Part shown: positions 1-10,224 of the stretch, one piece after another
Position numbering within the stretch: position 1 is the stretch's first letter
Layout of the letters: each line of letters opens with the position of its first letter
From: Pohlia nutans
Taxonomy: Eukaryota > Streptophyta > Bryopsida > Bryales > Mniaceae
Reading direction: 5' to 3'
Assembly (NCBI GenBank): GCA_022496805.1
Contig: CM040085.1
Span: 26,379,811 to 26,443,810 of the forward strand
DNA: 64,000 nucleotides
The notes under the pieces: generated by a model
The model's database searches: none
Told to the model about the DNA's origin: nothing
Seen by the model: only the letters and a program-made list of their open reading frames with translations
Translations under genes and position numbers: made by a program

Positions 1-283
1 CCTCATATGTCACAGACGTTATATAGGCATCCAGACAGATGGGTAGGAACCCCACTTGCGTCCCAGACTGTTGGTAGAAGAAGAAAAAGGGTGACTTCTC
101 CTTTGGCATGATGGACCATGACAGAATGGACCTCTCCTTCGGGGTCCAGAGCTTTCCAAATTGTTGAGTATCCGCAGCAGTAGCAACTAGCGGGTGGGTT
201 GCGGGATCCACCAGAAATGGTTCGAGATAGCCCTCCAGTGCTTGTGTGTTGTATGTAATCTGGAATGTACAAATATCAGGCCA
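1..283. other. unrecognised sequence at window edge
   Basis: The minus strand is open for about 89 codons and another minus-strand frame is also open across most of the interval. I recognise neither translation. The interval is cut by the window edge and ends at the first copy of the palindromic repeat. It could be a gene fragment carried by the palindrome-bearing element, but nothing seen here proves coding function. Confidence 0.3.
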
Positions 284-402
284 ATTAGCTCGACTCGAAC
301 TAAATTCTATTGCTGGATTCTACTCTAGGATAATGTATTCAATCATGATTGTAGAGAAACGACTGCATATTGACTGCCAAATTATCTCGACTGGAACTAA
401 AT
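284..402. repeat. two degenerate copies of the TCGA-centred palindrome
   Basis: Positions 284-304 (ATTAGCTCGACTCGAACTAA) and about 381-402 (ATTATCTCGACTGGAACTAA) are diverged versions of the palindrome that is near-perfect at 1026-1502 and 14315-15146. They lie on the far side of the atp1 fragment from the main array, so that fragment is bracketed by palindromes. Confidence 0.6.
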
Positions 403-512
403 AATAAACCTCAAATTGAAGCAGGGCGCGTCAAAGGAATCTTACCTCAGTATCACGTCCTTCCTCCTGGGATCCCATATCATCATCCAGTTGGGGATCT
501 TCGGCAGGAGCA

Positions 513-942
513 GGAGTTGGATAATGACATTTGTCGATATGCCACTGATTGCTTTGAAAGGTCATCATAAATGATTAATGCGTGCATTCCATTATCTCGA
601 AAATATTCTCCCATAGCGCAACCTGAATATGGTGCCAGGAATTGCAAAGGAGCAGGATCCGAAGCAGTAGCTGCTACAATAATGCAATATTCTAAAGCAC
701 CCGCTTCTGAAAGAATCTTAACTAATTGTGCCACGGTTGAACGTTTCTGTCCAATCGCTACATACACACAATACAATTTTTCACTATCCGAGGTGCCCTG
801 TGTGTTGATTTGCTTCTGGTTCAATATGGTATCAATAGCGATAGCAGTTTTTCCAGTTTGTCTGTCTCCTATTATAAGTTCTCGTTGACCACTACCTATA
901 GGAACCAGGCTATCTACTGCTTTTAATCCTGTTTGCATGGGT
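513..942 (-). pseudogene. atp1: fragment of mitochondrial ATP synthase F1 alpha subunit (atp1)
   Basis: The minus strand encodes about 140 residues that read as mitochondrial ATP synthase subunit alpha. They include the Walker A loop GDRQTGKT, the block [20 protein letters not shown], then [19 protein letters not shown] and [12 protein letters not shown] native subunit is about 510 residues; both ends are missing. Similarity starts at [12 protein letters not shown] and fades just after YRQMSL, where the frame or sequence departs from the family. One visible change is GSGQREL where GRGQREL is usual. The reading frame is otherwise open, so the transfer is probably recent. The codons and flanks show a nuclear copy of organelle DNA (NUMT-like), not a functional gene. 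It lies between palindromes at 381-402 and 1026-1045. Confidence 0.88.
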
Positions 943-1025
943 CCCGAACGATTCTTGCTGTTCGCATCGTCCGAGCCATGACTGGAAATCACCGAATTGT
1001 TTTGAACGTTAGATTCAAGCAACAA

Positions 1026-1606
1026 TTAGCTCGACCCGAGCTAAAATGACATACTATAATATAGCAGCAAGGTCGCTAGAAAGTATGTCCGTCACTAGTC
1101 CTCTAAATGAACATTATGACGACTGTGGAGTTTCTGTTTAGCTCGAGTCGAGCTAAAAAGTCGATTGACACAGTATAGAACTGTTAGTTGAGCTAAACCC
1201 GAACGTATTTCAGCTAAGAACTACGAATCAAGGGTATGACTTTTAGCTCGAGTCGAGCTAAAAACTACGAAACAAGGGAATGACTTTTAGCTCGAATCGA
1301 GCTAAATAGAATCAACTGGGTTGATTATTTCTATACTGGACGTCTAAGTCGTAAAGTTTGAGACTATTTAGCTCGATTCGAGCTAAATTGATGATTATTA
1401 TTTCTGTTCATGTGCTTCCAAGTGCAATCATATGTTTCGAATTATAGGAAAATGTCGTGCAATGCCAGATGGGAGTGCTCAATTAGCTCGAATCGAGCTA
1501 AATTTGTGGATCTGAGGCCATGCGACAGACGAATATGACAGAATCTGAGCTAAACTGGCATCGAGCTAAACTGGAATCGAGCTAAACTAGTACCGAGCTA
1601 AATGAC
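1026..1606. repeat. array of TTAGCTCGANTCGAGCTAA palindromes
   Basis: Near-perfect inverted repeats lie at 1026-1045, 1137-1157, 1242-1262, 1286-1306, 1367-1387 and 1482-1502. Half-sites of the form TCGAGCTAAACT follow at about 1541-1606. Spacing is irregular (about 44-115 bp) and the intervening DNA is mostly unrelated, except that 1221-1262 and 1264-1306 are a ~43-bp tandem duplication. The central bases vary (GAGTC, GAATC, GATTC, GACCC) while both arms are kept. That is the pattern expected of protein-binding sites rather than a simple satellite. Confidence 0.9.
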
Positions 1607-1642
1607 TTCGGAGCACTAACTGCAGCACATTGTAGCTCAAAT

Positions 1643-1703
1643 TTCACAAACCATAGAGATACGTGATCCTCCAATTCACAAACCATAGAGATACGTGATC
1701 CTC
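1643..1703. repeat. 32-bp tandem duplication
   Basis: The unit TTCACAAACCATAGAGATAC plus 12 bp occurs twice back to back (1643 and 1675). The rest of 1607-1905 shows no gene or other repeat that I can support. Confidence 0.8.
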
Positions 1704-2169
1704 TACAAACCCAGAGATCTCAAAACCTAAACAGATTCTCAAAATCTGTCCGCTTCAGAAATTATATGCGGCACGTTTAAATCATAGTTCCTCTTAAAAA
1801 CACTCGTAACCCTAACTGGTTTCAAACAGAGATCGAAATAAAACTCTAACGTGGTCCCTCATCATCTGCATTGCGCGCTATTGACATTGACAGAGTAGTA
1901 AACATGTGAAAGAAAGAGGCAAACCTGATCGGCTTGCTCGTTGTGGGGCACGGTGTAACAGTTCCGAATCTCTAAGGCGTAAGAAACCTGCAAATCTCCA
2001 CGAGCAGCAGCAGCTCAGGGAGAAATTCACATCAGTCAAACCAGCTTACGGTGCAAGGCCAGTAGCAGCGGAAGGAGATGCGCCCGCAGTGCAGCGAAGG
2101 CCAGCAGCAGACCGCGAGCAACAGCAGATTCAAATCCCAATGCGAGAGATAAGCAGGGAGAAGAAGATA

Positions 2170-2281
2170 AGCAAAGAGTAGAACGACGGAGCACGCAGGA
2201 GAGACAGAGTACAGGGGAGAACAACGGAGCACGCACGAGAGACACAGCGCAGGGGAGAACGACGGAGCACGCAGGGGAGAA
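2170..2281. repeat. 38-39 bp minisatellite
   Basis: About 2.7 copies of a purine-rich unit built around GACGGAGCACGCAGGAGAGA and a CAGGGGAGAA tail run in tandem. The surrounding 1906-2170 stretch is relatively GC-rich and open in several frames, but no protein was recognised. Confidence 0.75.
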
Positions 2282-2329
2282 GATGAGCAAGACGATGATC
2301 GTGAAACCCTACCCGAAGTTTTGATGTGC

Positions 2330-2490
2330 AGGGCATACACATGCATATGCACATGCATATACATGTGTATATACATGTGTATATATATGTGTATATACAT
2401 GTGTGTATGCAATATATAGAAGTATATGTATGTACATATGTACATATGTATGCATATATATATGTATATGCATATACATACAGTATGTGG
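2330..2490. repeat. alternating purine-pyrimidine tract (AT/GT/CA)
   Basis: About 160 bp of almost strict purine-pyrimidine alternation, with short words such as ATACATGTGTAT and GCATATGCACATG. It is highly self-complementary and of the type that can form Z-DNA or cruciforms. The open frames across it are low-complexity artefacts. Confidence 0.85.
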
Positions 2491-2687
2491 AAGGCAGAGT
2501 CGGCAGAAAATAATTCTCCCCAAAAATGCTGAAAGAAGAAATAAGTTTTGTTAAGTATACTGTTGAAATCAACAAAAATGAAGTTAACAAAATGCCCAAA
2601 ATAAATAAAACCTACTTTGAACAAAACAGTCAACAAAATTGGATTAAAACATAACAGTCAACGCACAAAAAAAAATGTATCACAATA

Positions 2688-2953
2688 TGTTAATGTCAAA
2701 CGTCATTCTCTGTTCAAAAAGTGAGCCCTGAAACATGATTTTTCAAATTACTAGGTAGAATCAAATAATGGAACCAAACCATGTTGTAGAACATGTTATT
2801 CCAGTCTCATTACAATTTTTTGAAATTTTTGTGTCTTAATTTGGGATTTTTAATTGAATTTCAAGAGAAAACCTTTCAAAATTAAATAAAGAATATTGAC
2901 AAAAATAATGATGCATCCAACCGTACAGCTGTGATTTTCACGCATACATTTGG
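2688..2953 (+). mobile_element. truncated A-family TTAA element
   Basis: This segment is similar in the same orientation to about 32277-32545 of the intact A-family element (shared blocks TAGAATCAAATAATGGAA, CATGTTATTCCA, AATTTCAAGAGAAAACCTT and ATCCAACCGTACAG). Neither terminus is present. It lies next to a second copy in the opposite orientation that starts at 3002. Confidence 0.75.
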
Positions 2954-3001
2954 AAAGTGTGTCGGTGCGTTTCTCGGACTGCAAACCCGCTTGCACGTTA
3001 C

Positions 3002-4131
3002 TTAACCCTAACTTTAACGTCCCGATTCAATACTGTTTTCAAAGATTCGTTATAAAATGTTTGATGAAAAATAAAAATGGAGTTCATGTACAATGCAAAG
3101 TTGTAAATGTCAATGTAAAGATAACATCTATACGGTTCGATTCATCAGATTTATTATTAATAGTTTTAAATTGATTTTGCAAGGTTTTCTCTTTAACCCC
3201 TAACTGCCGGCGTGTTTATTTTTGGATGATGTACAGATTTCATCCGTAGACTCTCATGCGTCAAGCACTTTTTCTAGTGTGGAATTTTTACTATAGATTC
3301 TATGAGAAGTTAGCTTCATGCACATGTGATCCGATTAGAAAGGGGTTGATTTGTGAAATTTTTATGCCTCATTTCATGTTGTAGTGATTCACCCAAAATT
3401 TTGAAAATTTCAGTGTTAAAATGCTCCAAAAAAAGTCAACTCATAAAATTAAGCAACCAAAAAATCTCCAAAAATCACTACATTTACAGTATTACATTTC
3501 AACCAATCACAAAGAATTTCATCCGTAGATTGTCAATATCTTATTCGTAATTGAATTACAAAATAATTTTGAATTTCACGTTTCAAATTTTATACAAACT
3601 TATTGGTAAAAGCAATGATAGATCTAACCGTATGGATAGAATCTAAAATTCATAATGTACAACTTTTATTCATATATCAAGTTAAAAATATCCCTCTAGG
3701 TTGCATTTTATAATGCATCTTTGCAAAACTGCCGAATTTGGAGAGGGCTCTAGGTATTTAGGGGTTAAATTCAATTTAAAATCCAAAATTAACACAAAAA
3801 AATCAAAAAATATTTTAATGAAATTGGAGTAACACGCACTACAAAATGGTATGGTTTCCATTATTTGATTCTACTTATTATGGAAAATCATGTTTAAGGT
3901 CTCACTTTTTGAACTAAGAATGAAACTTGACATAAATCACTTTTGTTATTTTTCAAAAATTCACATTATCTGTTTTTGAAGATCCATACCGTACAAAATG
4001 GTAGGCAACTAGCACAAGAATCAAGAGAATTTTGGATGGATGAAAAACATCACAGTATATGATGAAGGGACGAGTCAGAAATCATCCAACGTCCAGAATA
4101 TGGACGCTGGCGCTGACGAATAAAGGGTTAA
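3002..4131 (-). mobile_element. A-family TTAA element, split by element B
   Basis: It starts TTAACCCTAACTTTAACGTC and ends AAAGGGTTAA, and matches the reverse complement of the intact copy at 32088-32636. Without the nested insert it is about 558 bp, against 549 bp for the intact copy. A subterminal hairpin CGTCCAGAATATGGACG lies at about 4090-4106. The interior is interrupted at 3193-3768 by element B. No coding capacity was seen, so it is non-autonomous. Confidence 0.85.
3193..3768. mobile_element. B-family TTAA element nested in element A
   Basis: It starts TTAACCCCTAACTGCCGGCG and ends TTTAGGGGTTAA; length is 576 bp including both TTAA copies. The intact A element reads (reverse complement) GTTTTCTCTTGAAATTCAAT; here it reads GTTTTCTCT-TTAA-[element]-TTAA-ATTCAAT. 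The insertion therefore hit a TTAA (TGAA in the other copy) and duplicated it. Its partner C at 4128-4703 has the same length and is similar throughout. Confidence 0.9.
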
Positions 4132-4703
4132 CCCCTAACTGCCCAAGCAGGCGTTTTTGGCCTGATGTACAGATTTCATCCGTATTTTCTCATCCGTCAT
4201 GCACTTTTTGTGGTGTGATTTTTTTACTGAATTTTTTATGGGAAGTTAACTTCATGTATGTGTGATCCGATCGAAAAGGAAATAATTTTTGAAAACATTA
4301 TGCCTCATTTTGTGTTGTAGTGTTTCACCGAAAATCTTGAAGATTTTGGTCTAAAAGTGTTCATGAAAAAATAAACTATTAAAATCAAGCATCCAAAAAA
4401 TCTCCAAAAATCACTACACCTAAAGTACTACATTATAACCCATCACAACAAATTTTCATCCACATATTGTCAATATCTTATCAAATTGAATTACAAAGTA
4501 ATTTTGTATTTTATGTTTCAAAATTTATAAAAAATGATTAGTGATAGTAGTCATAGATCTAACTGTATAGATAGAATCTAAAATTAAAAATGTATAACTT
4601 TTATTCATACATCAAGTTCTAAATATTCATATTAATGTCATTTTATAATGCATCTTTGCAAAATTTTCTAAACTGGACATAGGTGAGGACGTTTAGGGGT
4701 TAA
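4128..4703. mobile_element. B-family TTAA element (copy C)
   Basis: It starts TTAACCCCTAACTGCC and ends GACGTTTAGGGGTTAA; length 576 bp, the same as element B. A subterminal hairpin CAGGCGTTTTTGGCCTG follows the left terminus. Its left TTAA is also the right TTAA of element A, so the two abut tip to tip. An internal AACTGTATAGAT block corresponds to the AACCGTA box of other families. Confidence 0.88.
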
Positions 4704-6479
4704 TGCAGACCATATATACGCAATGAAAGGCCCTATTTTCTGAACTATCCCTTTCAAGCTCCTTACATTATATTTTAGGTAAATTGGTTTTTGAACTTGC
4801 GACGTTGGCAATAGTCAGCCCTTTGAATTTGTTCCCAAAAACAAAAATCAAATAATCAAAATAATAATAATAATGATAATAAAATTAAAATTAACAAAAA
4901 ATAGTCAACCCTTGAAAAAAAGGGAGCATTTTTAGATGCACCAATACTTCCACATAATAGGGGGTTGCTCTTGTCCTCTTGCATTTTGATTGAAATTTTA
5001 CTCTATAAGGACAAAAACGTGCATAAGGCCATATTAGTTATATTCAGATGTCTCACAGATTTTGAGACATAATAGTTATTCAAAATTTCATTTAAAACCT
5101 AGTAATTGAAAATATAAATATAAAATGGTCAAATAGTGATTCTACAATGAAATTCTAAAAGTTGATGTTGTTACCTATTTATAAAAATAATAATAGTGAA
5201 GAGATAGAACTGAGATAAAAAAGAGAACGCGAAAAGTCTCAAATGAATATTCTCAATATGACCTTGCATGTGACTAGTCCTAGAAAGGACATCCTTATTC
5301 CCTAAGGAGTCGCCCGGAACAGATAGCAGCAAAAATTTCTAGAATGCACAATGTTCACAACAATTAAAATTTAGCGCTAGCTGTATTTTATTGAACACAA
5401 GTAAATAAATCATTAAGTGATATAGTAGTTCAAAGGTAAATAAAAAACCCCACAAGTTCAAAATAGTTTCAATATGTAGAATTCATGAGAATATTAGGTC
5501 TTTGCAAACATATGTATGATTTATTACGTTTGTTCGCTGTATAATGCTTCATTATATTAAAGTACGGTACTTGCTGTAGTTAATTTAATTAATGCATTCA
5601 TTCAATAGTTGTATGAGAAGAAATTAAATCTTTGAAATGAGAGAACGGTCAAGTAGTAAGTACTATGAATACGTTAAATGCATTATTGACAACATTAAAG
5701 TTATGCAAGAATTTGAATGAATGATGTGAAATGTCAAAAAAAATTAAATTTTAATGATGTTTCAACATTTGACACTTGCCATTTCACGTTTAACATTAAA
5801 CATTACGCATTAAACATTAATAGAATTTGACATTGCTGATGCATGGACAATTTTTGAGTTATGGAGATGTGCAGAGGAAAAGTCTTCTTCATTATTTTAT
5901 CTTTTATTGATAAAAACCTTCTACATACTTTCATTCCGCATCTTTGAAGTTTAGAGGAATGTTTAATAGTTTCATGACTGCATGTATGAGTATTTAAATC
6001 ATATTTCATTAATTCCAACGTTCTATATATTTGAATTAGACCCATTCTAAGTTACGAGTACTGTTCAATCTGTTATTGTTTTAATTACAAAACATGCGTA
6101 CGTAATTATTGTTCTCTTCTTGTTAAGAAGACATGTGGATGTAATTTATTAATATATCTTTAATTGATTAGAACCATATAAATTATAAATTCCACCTGTT
6201 TGAAGTTTAAAGGATTTTTTAATAGTTTCATGACCGCAGGCATGCGGCATGCGTACTTAAGTCATGTTTTATTAATTCCAACTTTCTATATTTTATAATT
6301 AAACCCATTTTGACATTTGAACATCAAGGTTATATATTATAATAGGATTCGAAAGATAATTTGAGCAATATAGAAAAATACTAAATCTAATGAAACTTCA
6401 AGATTGTTATTTTTTTTAACTGAAGTATTTAAGTTTGAAAGCTAGTGAGGTCGTAAGATACTTTCAAGTTATGACAAAG
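4704..6479. other. AT-rich intergenic DNA without recognised features
   Basis: I saw no gene, RNA or element boundary I could support. There are weak internal similarities (for example TTTAATAGTTTCATGAC at about 5960 and 6222), suggesting old duplicated repeats. The 80-codon minus-strand frame at 5803-6045 has no recognisable motif and is probably chance. Confidence 0.5.
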
Positions 6480-6790
6480 GCTTTGTTTTTGACGTTAATG
6501 AAGATTATGACGTTAATGACAAATGAACTATAATTGCTTCAAATATGGGTGATTAAAATATTTAAAAGCATTTTTCACTGTATTTTGAGGTAATTCAATT
6601 TAAATTAAATAACATGAATTAGTGACGTCACTAAATTCTATTTTTGATGTTAATGACGTTAATGACATTAATTACATAATAATGAACCATTAATGTCATA
6701 ATTATGGATTATTTAAATATACAAAAGCATTTCAAACTATATTTGGAGGTAATTCACTTGAAATTAAATAATTTGTGTTAATGAAGTTAC
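6480..6790. repeat. ATGACGTTA-rich ~150-bp repeat, two copies
   Basis: Two diverged copies of a unit containing GGTGATTAAAATATTTAAAAGCA / GGATTATTTAAATATACAAA, then TTGAGGTAATTCA and AAATTAAATAA, begin at about 6536 and 6684. Runs of GACGTTAATGACGTTAATGAC separate them. The same unit returns at 9105-9420 and 10225-10960. Confidence 0.7.
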
Positions 6791-7683
6791 TATATTTGTT
6801 TTTAATTTTCAGTTTAGGAGACGTACTGACATTGGTACCGTTGTACATTTACAGTTTTGGTTTTGGGAGATTTTAGCATGTGGTGAATGTAGAGACTTAG
6901 TTGAATGGGAAAGTCAATCTTGTGTTGCTGGCACCTGCAGTCTTCAGTGATGGTAGAGACGAGGTTACTGAATTAAGAGGTATTAAAAAATTGCGATACT
7001 ATTAGAACGTTTTTACTACACAGTAAAGTTTTCAGGATGTGATTTGCGTTATTGTCTGTTCAAACTAATTAATGTATCATTTGAAGCATTGAATGACATG
7101 TAGACACACACCAAATCAATCTAACGGCAACAACGTTGGAATCGGCCGACAAACACACATTTCCATTGTCGACTAGGGGATCAGCAGCGTGGCATTAATC
7201 ACCAGCTTTGCAACTGCCATAGCGTTGTGTAGACCTGTCACAAGCAGTCATGAGCAATGATCGATTGTCTCGATCAACGACGACATCCCTCTCTAGTTGA
7301 CAATCCAGTTCTAAGCATAGGGGGTTAACTTAACTATTGTAGCATACTCCCCCAAAAAATTGGATCTCCAGTCAAGAGTTTAATCCCTAACAGCCGCCCA
7401 AACCAAAAATTGGTCTTTGAATGATTTGAATTAGTTGTTGGAATCAAATCCTCAAAATCTCAAACCATCCCCTCCATAACTTAAACCCATGCACGGTCAT
7501 CCTCCTTTGACGTCACGTCCATTGCAAATTTATAGACATCTCAATGAGAGTCGTGGCAACCCCTCGAGGAAGAATCTTGGCCATTTTCCTATTAATACGC
7601 AAAAAAATTTTGTTATCTTTGGCGTTATTCAATCATTTCAGTGCTAGGTACATAATAAAGTAACTTTTTGTATGCATTGTTGC
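6791..7683. other. intergenic DNA with one candidate TTAA-element end
   Basis: No gene was recognised. At 7380 the sequence TTAATCCCTAACAGCCGCCC followed by the stem ACCAA-AAA-TTGGT resembles the left terminus of the TTAA families. GGGGGTTAA at about 7320-7328 resembles a right terminus of another. No matching opposite ends were found, so no element is called. Confidence 0.4.
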
Positions 7684-8349
7684 TTACAAAACCAAAAAAA
7701 TTGGATAAAATTTTGAATTGCTCACCGACTTGACGAGATGCAATTTTGACAATCTGCACGATGTCTTTTCTTTCTTCTGTGCAAGTTTAGAATCACATGC
7801 TCGCTTTCTCACTGGTTGACCAGCCTTTAGGTACACTTTAAAATTGGAATGTGCTGTAAGAGAGAACAACAATGTATCACCTTCCAAGAGCCCATAGTAA
7901 GTTGCAAAATCTCTCCAACCGCTGCCGAATCGAACTGATACATATTTTGAATATAGGGTATGAATGATGACCTTCACAGTCCATATTGATGATTGACATA
8001 GAAGAACAGCACGCTCTCGAATCTTATTTTCATACTTTTTAATGAACCATGACGGCAGCCCCTGCAAAAAACAAGAGGAAATTGCATGAGAAAACAATCA
8101 ATCGTCTTGTGCAATTCAAAGGCATCAGAAAATGTAAAGTAAACAATTGAAAGGCATTAGAAAAATGTGAAGTAAATCATTTAGCATTTCTTATGCAAAT
8201 TGCAAAATCTTGTTGTTTACCAGCTCAGACTTATCAACCCCCTTGCACACCACTGCTGATGCTGGAAGGGTCTTCTCAAAATAAATCCCCTTTTTCAATT
8301 TACGAAGCGCTTTGGCACTCAATGGTATAAGCTTCTCGTGTTTGACCAT
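7684..8349 (-). CDS. B3-domain (REM-like) DNA-binding protein, two visible exons
   Basis: Exon 1 (8349-8221, 43 codons from ATG) ends SEL|GTAAAC. Exon 2 starts at 8061 after TTTTTTGCAG and reads GLPSWFIKKYENKI to the stop near 7684, or to a possible donor GTGAGC at 7725. Together they make one plant B3 domain: FEKTLPAS at the front, GLPSWFIKKY, then the hallmark GWRDFATYYGLLEGDTLLF and NFKVYL. B3 proteins of the REM/RAV group bind DNA in the nucleus as transcription factors. The predicted product is about 168 residues, short for a complete REM protein. In-frame sequence upstream of the ATG runs back to a possible acceptor CAACAG at about 8373, so a 5-prime exon may be missing from this model. 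The 159-bp intron phases perfectly. The gene may be intact or a fragment; a related broken copy faces away from it at 8863. Confidence 0.75.
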
Positions 8350-8862
8350 TGATGAAATAGTAGTTTCTGACCCTGTTGTATTGAAACAATTTGGTTAGCT
8401 ATCCCAGATACTGCTCACAACTACGGTATTTCAATGTTTCTATTCGCATGACACAGTCAAATTATCTCTTCCAATGTATGTAAATCTACCTCCAAATCTA
8501 GTAAAGGATGTGAATATTGTTATATTGTTGTAGAATCAAAAGTTGAGCAAGTTGGTGGACAACATGCAAAATTAACCCCAATGATGAGCGGTGCACGATG
8601 AATGGTGAGAGGAGCAACGAAATTGAGCATCGTTTTTAACCCATGTATGAAATGAAGCAATTAAAAAATACATACACTTGTAACAATAACACTTTGTTAT
8701 GTAATTTAAGTCAACTTGATTCTTTACATTGCGGTGAAAAGAAATTTTGATTTGATAGTTGTGAATGATATAGAAGCACTGAGATGAAATAGTTGTGAGG
8801 ATTAACAAGACGGCTACACTAATTGTTTCAACACAACAACGGCAGAAATTCCTAATCCATCG

Positions 8863-10003
8863 ATGACGAGACGCAACGATCTTACGTCATTGAGTGCCGA
8901 AGTGCTTCTCAAATTGAGAAAGAAGATTTCTTTTGAGAACACCCTCCCAGCGACAGCGGTGCTGTGCAAGGGGATCGATAAATCTGAGCTGGTAAACAAC
9001 AAATTGCTTCTTGTCAAATGTTGCCTATGTTCTTGCAAGATTTTGCATGGATTAGGTACTTGTTACAATCGATAATAACACGTATTACCTACGTCATTAA
9101 ATTCTTTTATCAACGTTAACGATGTTAATGACTGTAATTAAAAAACAATGCACCATTCCTGTCTTAATTATGGATTATTTAAATATTCAAAAGCAATTCA
9201 AACTATATTTTGAGGTAATTCATTTGAAATTAAATAACAAGTGTTAATGACATTACTACATTTGTTTTTTATTTTAATAACGTTATTTTTGTTAATTAAA
9301 AAATGATGAAACATTAATGTTAGACTTATGGATGATTCAAATATAGAAAAGCATTTCACACTATATTTGAAAGTAATTCATTTTAAATTCAATAACATGT
9401 GTAATTGACGTAAGTACATTCTACTTTTGACGCTTTTCACAATATTGACGTTAATCACGTAAAAAAATATAATTCTCATAATCAAATCTTGTTTAATTTT
9501 GTAGAATATGCTATCATTGTTCATTTAAATGCATAGATGACAAATTGGAGAACGTGCTTTACTTCGATACCAATCATCGATATGGAGTGTGAAGGTCATT
9601 ATCATGACACACAATGAGCACGTACTAACCTCAAAAGAGGAACTAACTTCATCTACTACATCGAATTACAGTCATTGAAAGAAACGAGAAGTTTGCGCAG
9701 GTGCTGGTACTTGTGACAAATGCACATGTGAGAGACGATAACAAATATGAACCAAATGACCAACTTCACGCTACAGTCAAGCTTTAGGGGATTCACGAAG
9801 ACTGTCATGTGCGAACTATGGTTTGTCGACCGGCATTTCATCGAATCCAAACGCAGGTCAGATTGCAAGGTGGATGGAAGAAGTTTGTCGAAGAGAACAA
9901 CCTTAAAGTTGGACTACAGCTTTCGTTCATTCTCACCAACGACTCGTTCCTTGTCGTGAGAGAAGCTTTACAACCACCAACGGAAGGACGAAAGGGCAAT
10001 TGA
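8863..10003 (+). pseudogene. decayed B3-domain gene, paralogue of the minus-strand copy
   Basis: 8863-8991 encodes LSAEVLLKLRKKISFENTLP and ends CKGIDKSEL|GTAAAC. It is clearly paralogous to exon 1 of the minus-strand B3 gene, with the same splice position. The second half of a B3 domain reappears at about 9830-10003 as VRLQGGWKKFVEENNLKVG followed by LSFILTNDSFLVV and a stop. The middle of the domain (about 9640-9830) shows out-of-frame remnants and an in-frame stop. About 840 bp of repeat-rich DNA sit between the parts. I infer a pseudogene; a functional gene with a large intron is less likely because the domain core is not readable. Confidence 0.6.
9105..9420. repeat. ATGACGTTA-rich ~150-bp repeat, two copies inside the B3 relic
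   Basis: Copies begin at about 9151 and 9308 and share TATGGATTATTTAAATAT / CAAAAGCA, AACTATATTTTGAGGTAATTCA and AAATTAAATAACA with the 6.5-kb pair. They occupy what would be the intron of the plus-strand B3 relic. Confidence 0.7.
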
Positions 10004-10224
10004 ATTTTGTGAAGTATGGACAGTCAAATTACAGTGAAGAAAGGAGCAAGATATTTGTATTAGAAATTATTAATATGGTTTTGAGAAGTAGAACGTGGGG
10101 ATAGGTGAAAACTTTCAGCTTGCATTCACAATAACACTTATAGAAATTGACGTGTGGTCTTATAAATTGAGGTTTATGAATTTAGTCTTTTTGATTTAAA
10201 TGACATTCAAATGCAATGTAATTC

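Noticed and set aside
591..606. ATTATCTCGAAAATAT as another palindrome copy
   Set aside because: It is the native atp1 coding sequence for EYFRDNG read on the other strand; the resemblance is limited to one arm.
2032..2636. Several long minus-strand frames across 2032-2636
   Set aside because: They run through the minisatellite and the alternating purine-pyrimidine tract. The translations are low-complexity (ICIYIYICIHMYI-type) and open in all frames.
3002..3196. A separate small element between the TTAA at 3002 and the TTAA at 3193
   Set aside because: The 3002-3192 sequence continues, after removing element B, into 3769-4131 exactly as in the intact A element, so it is the first part of A.
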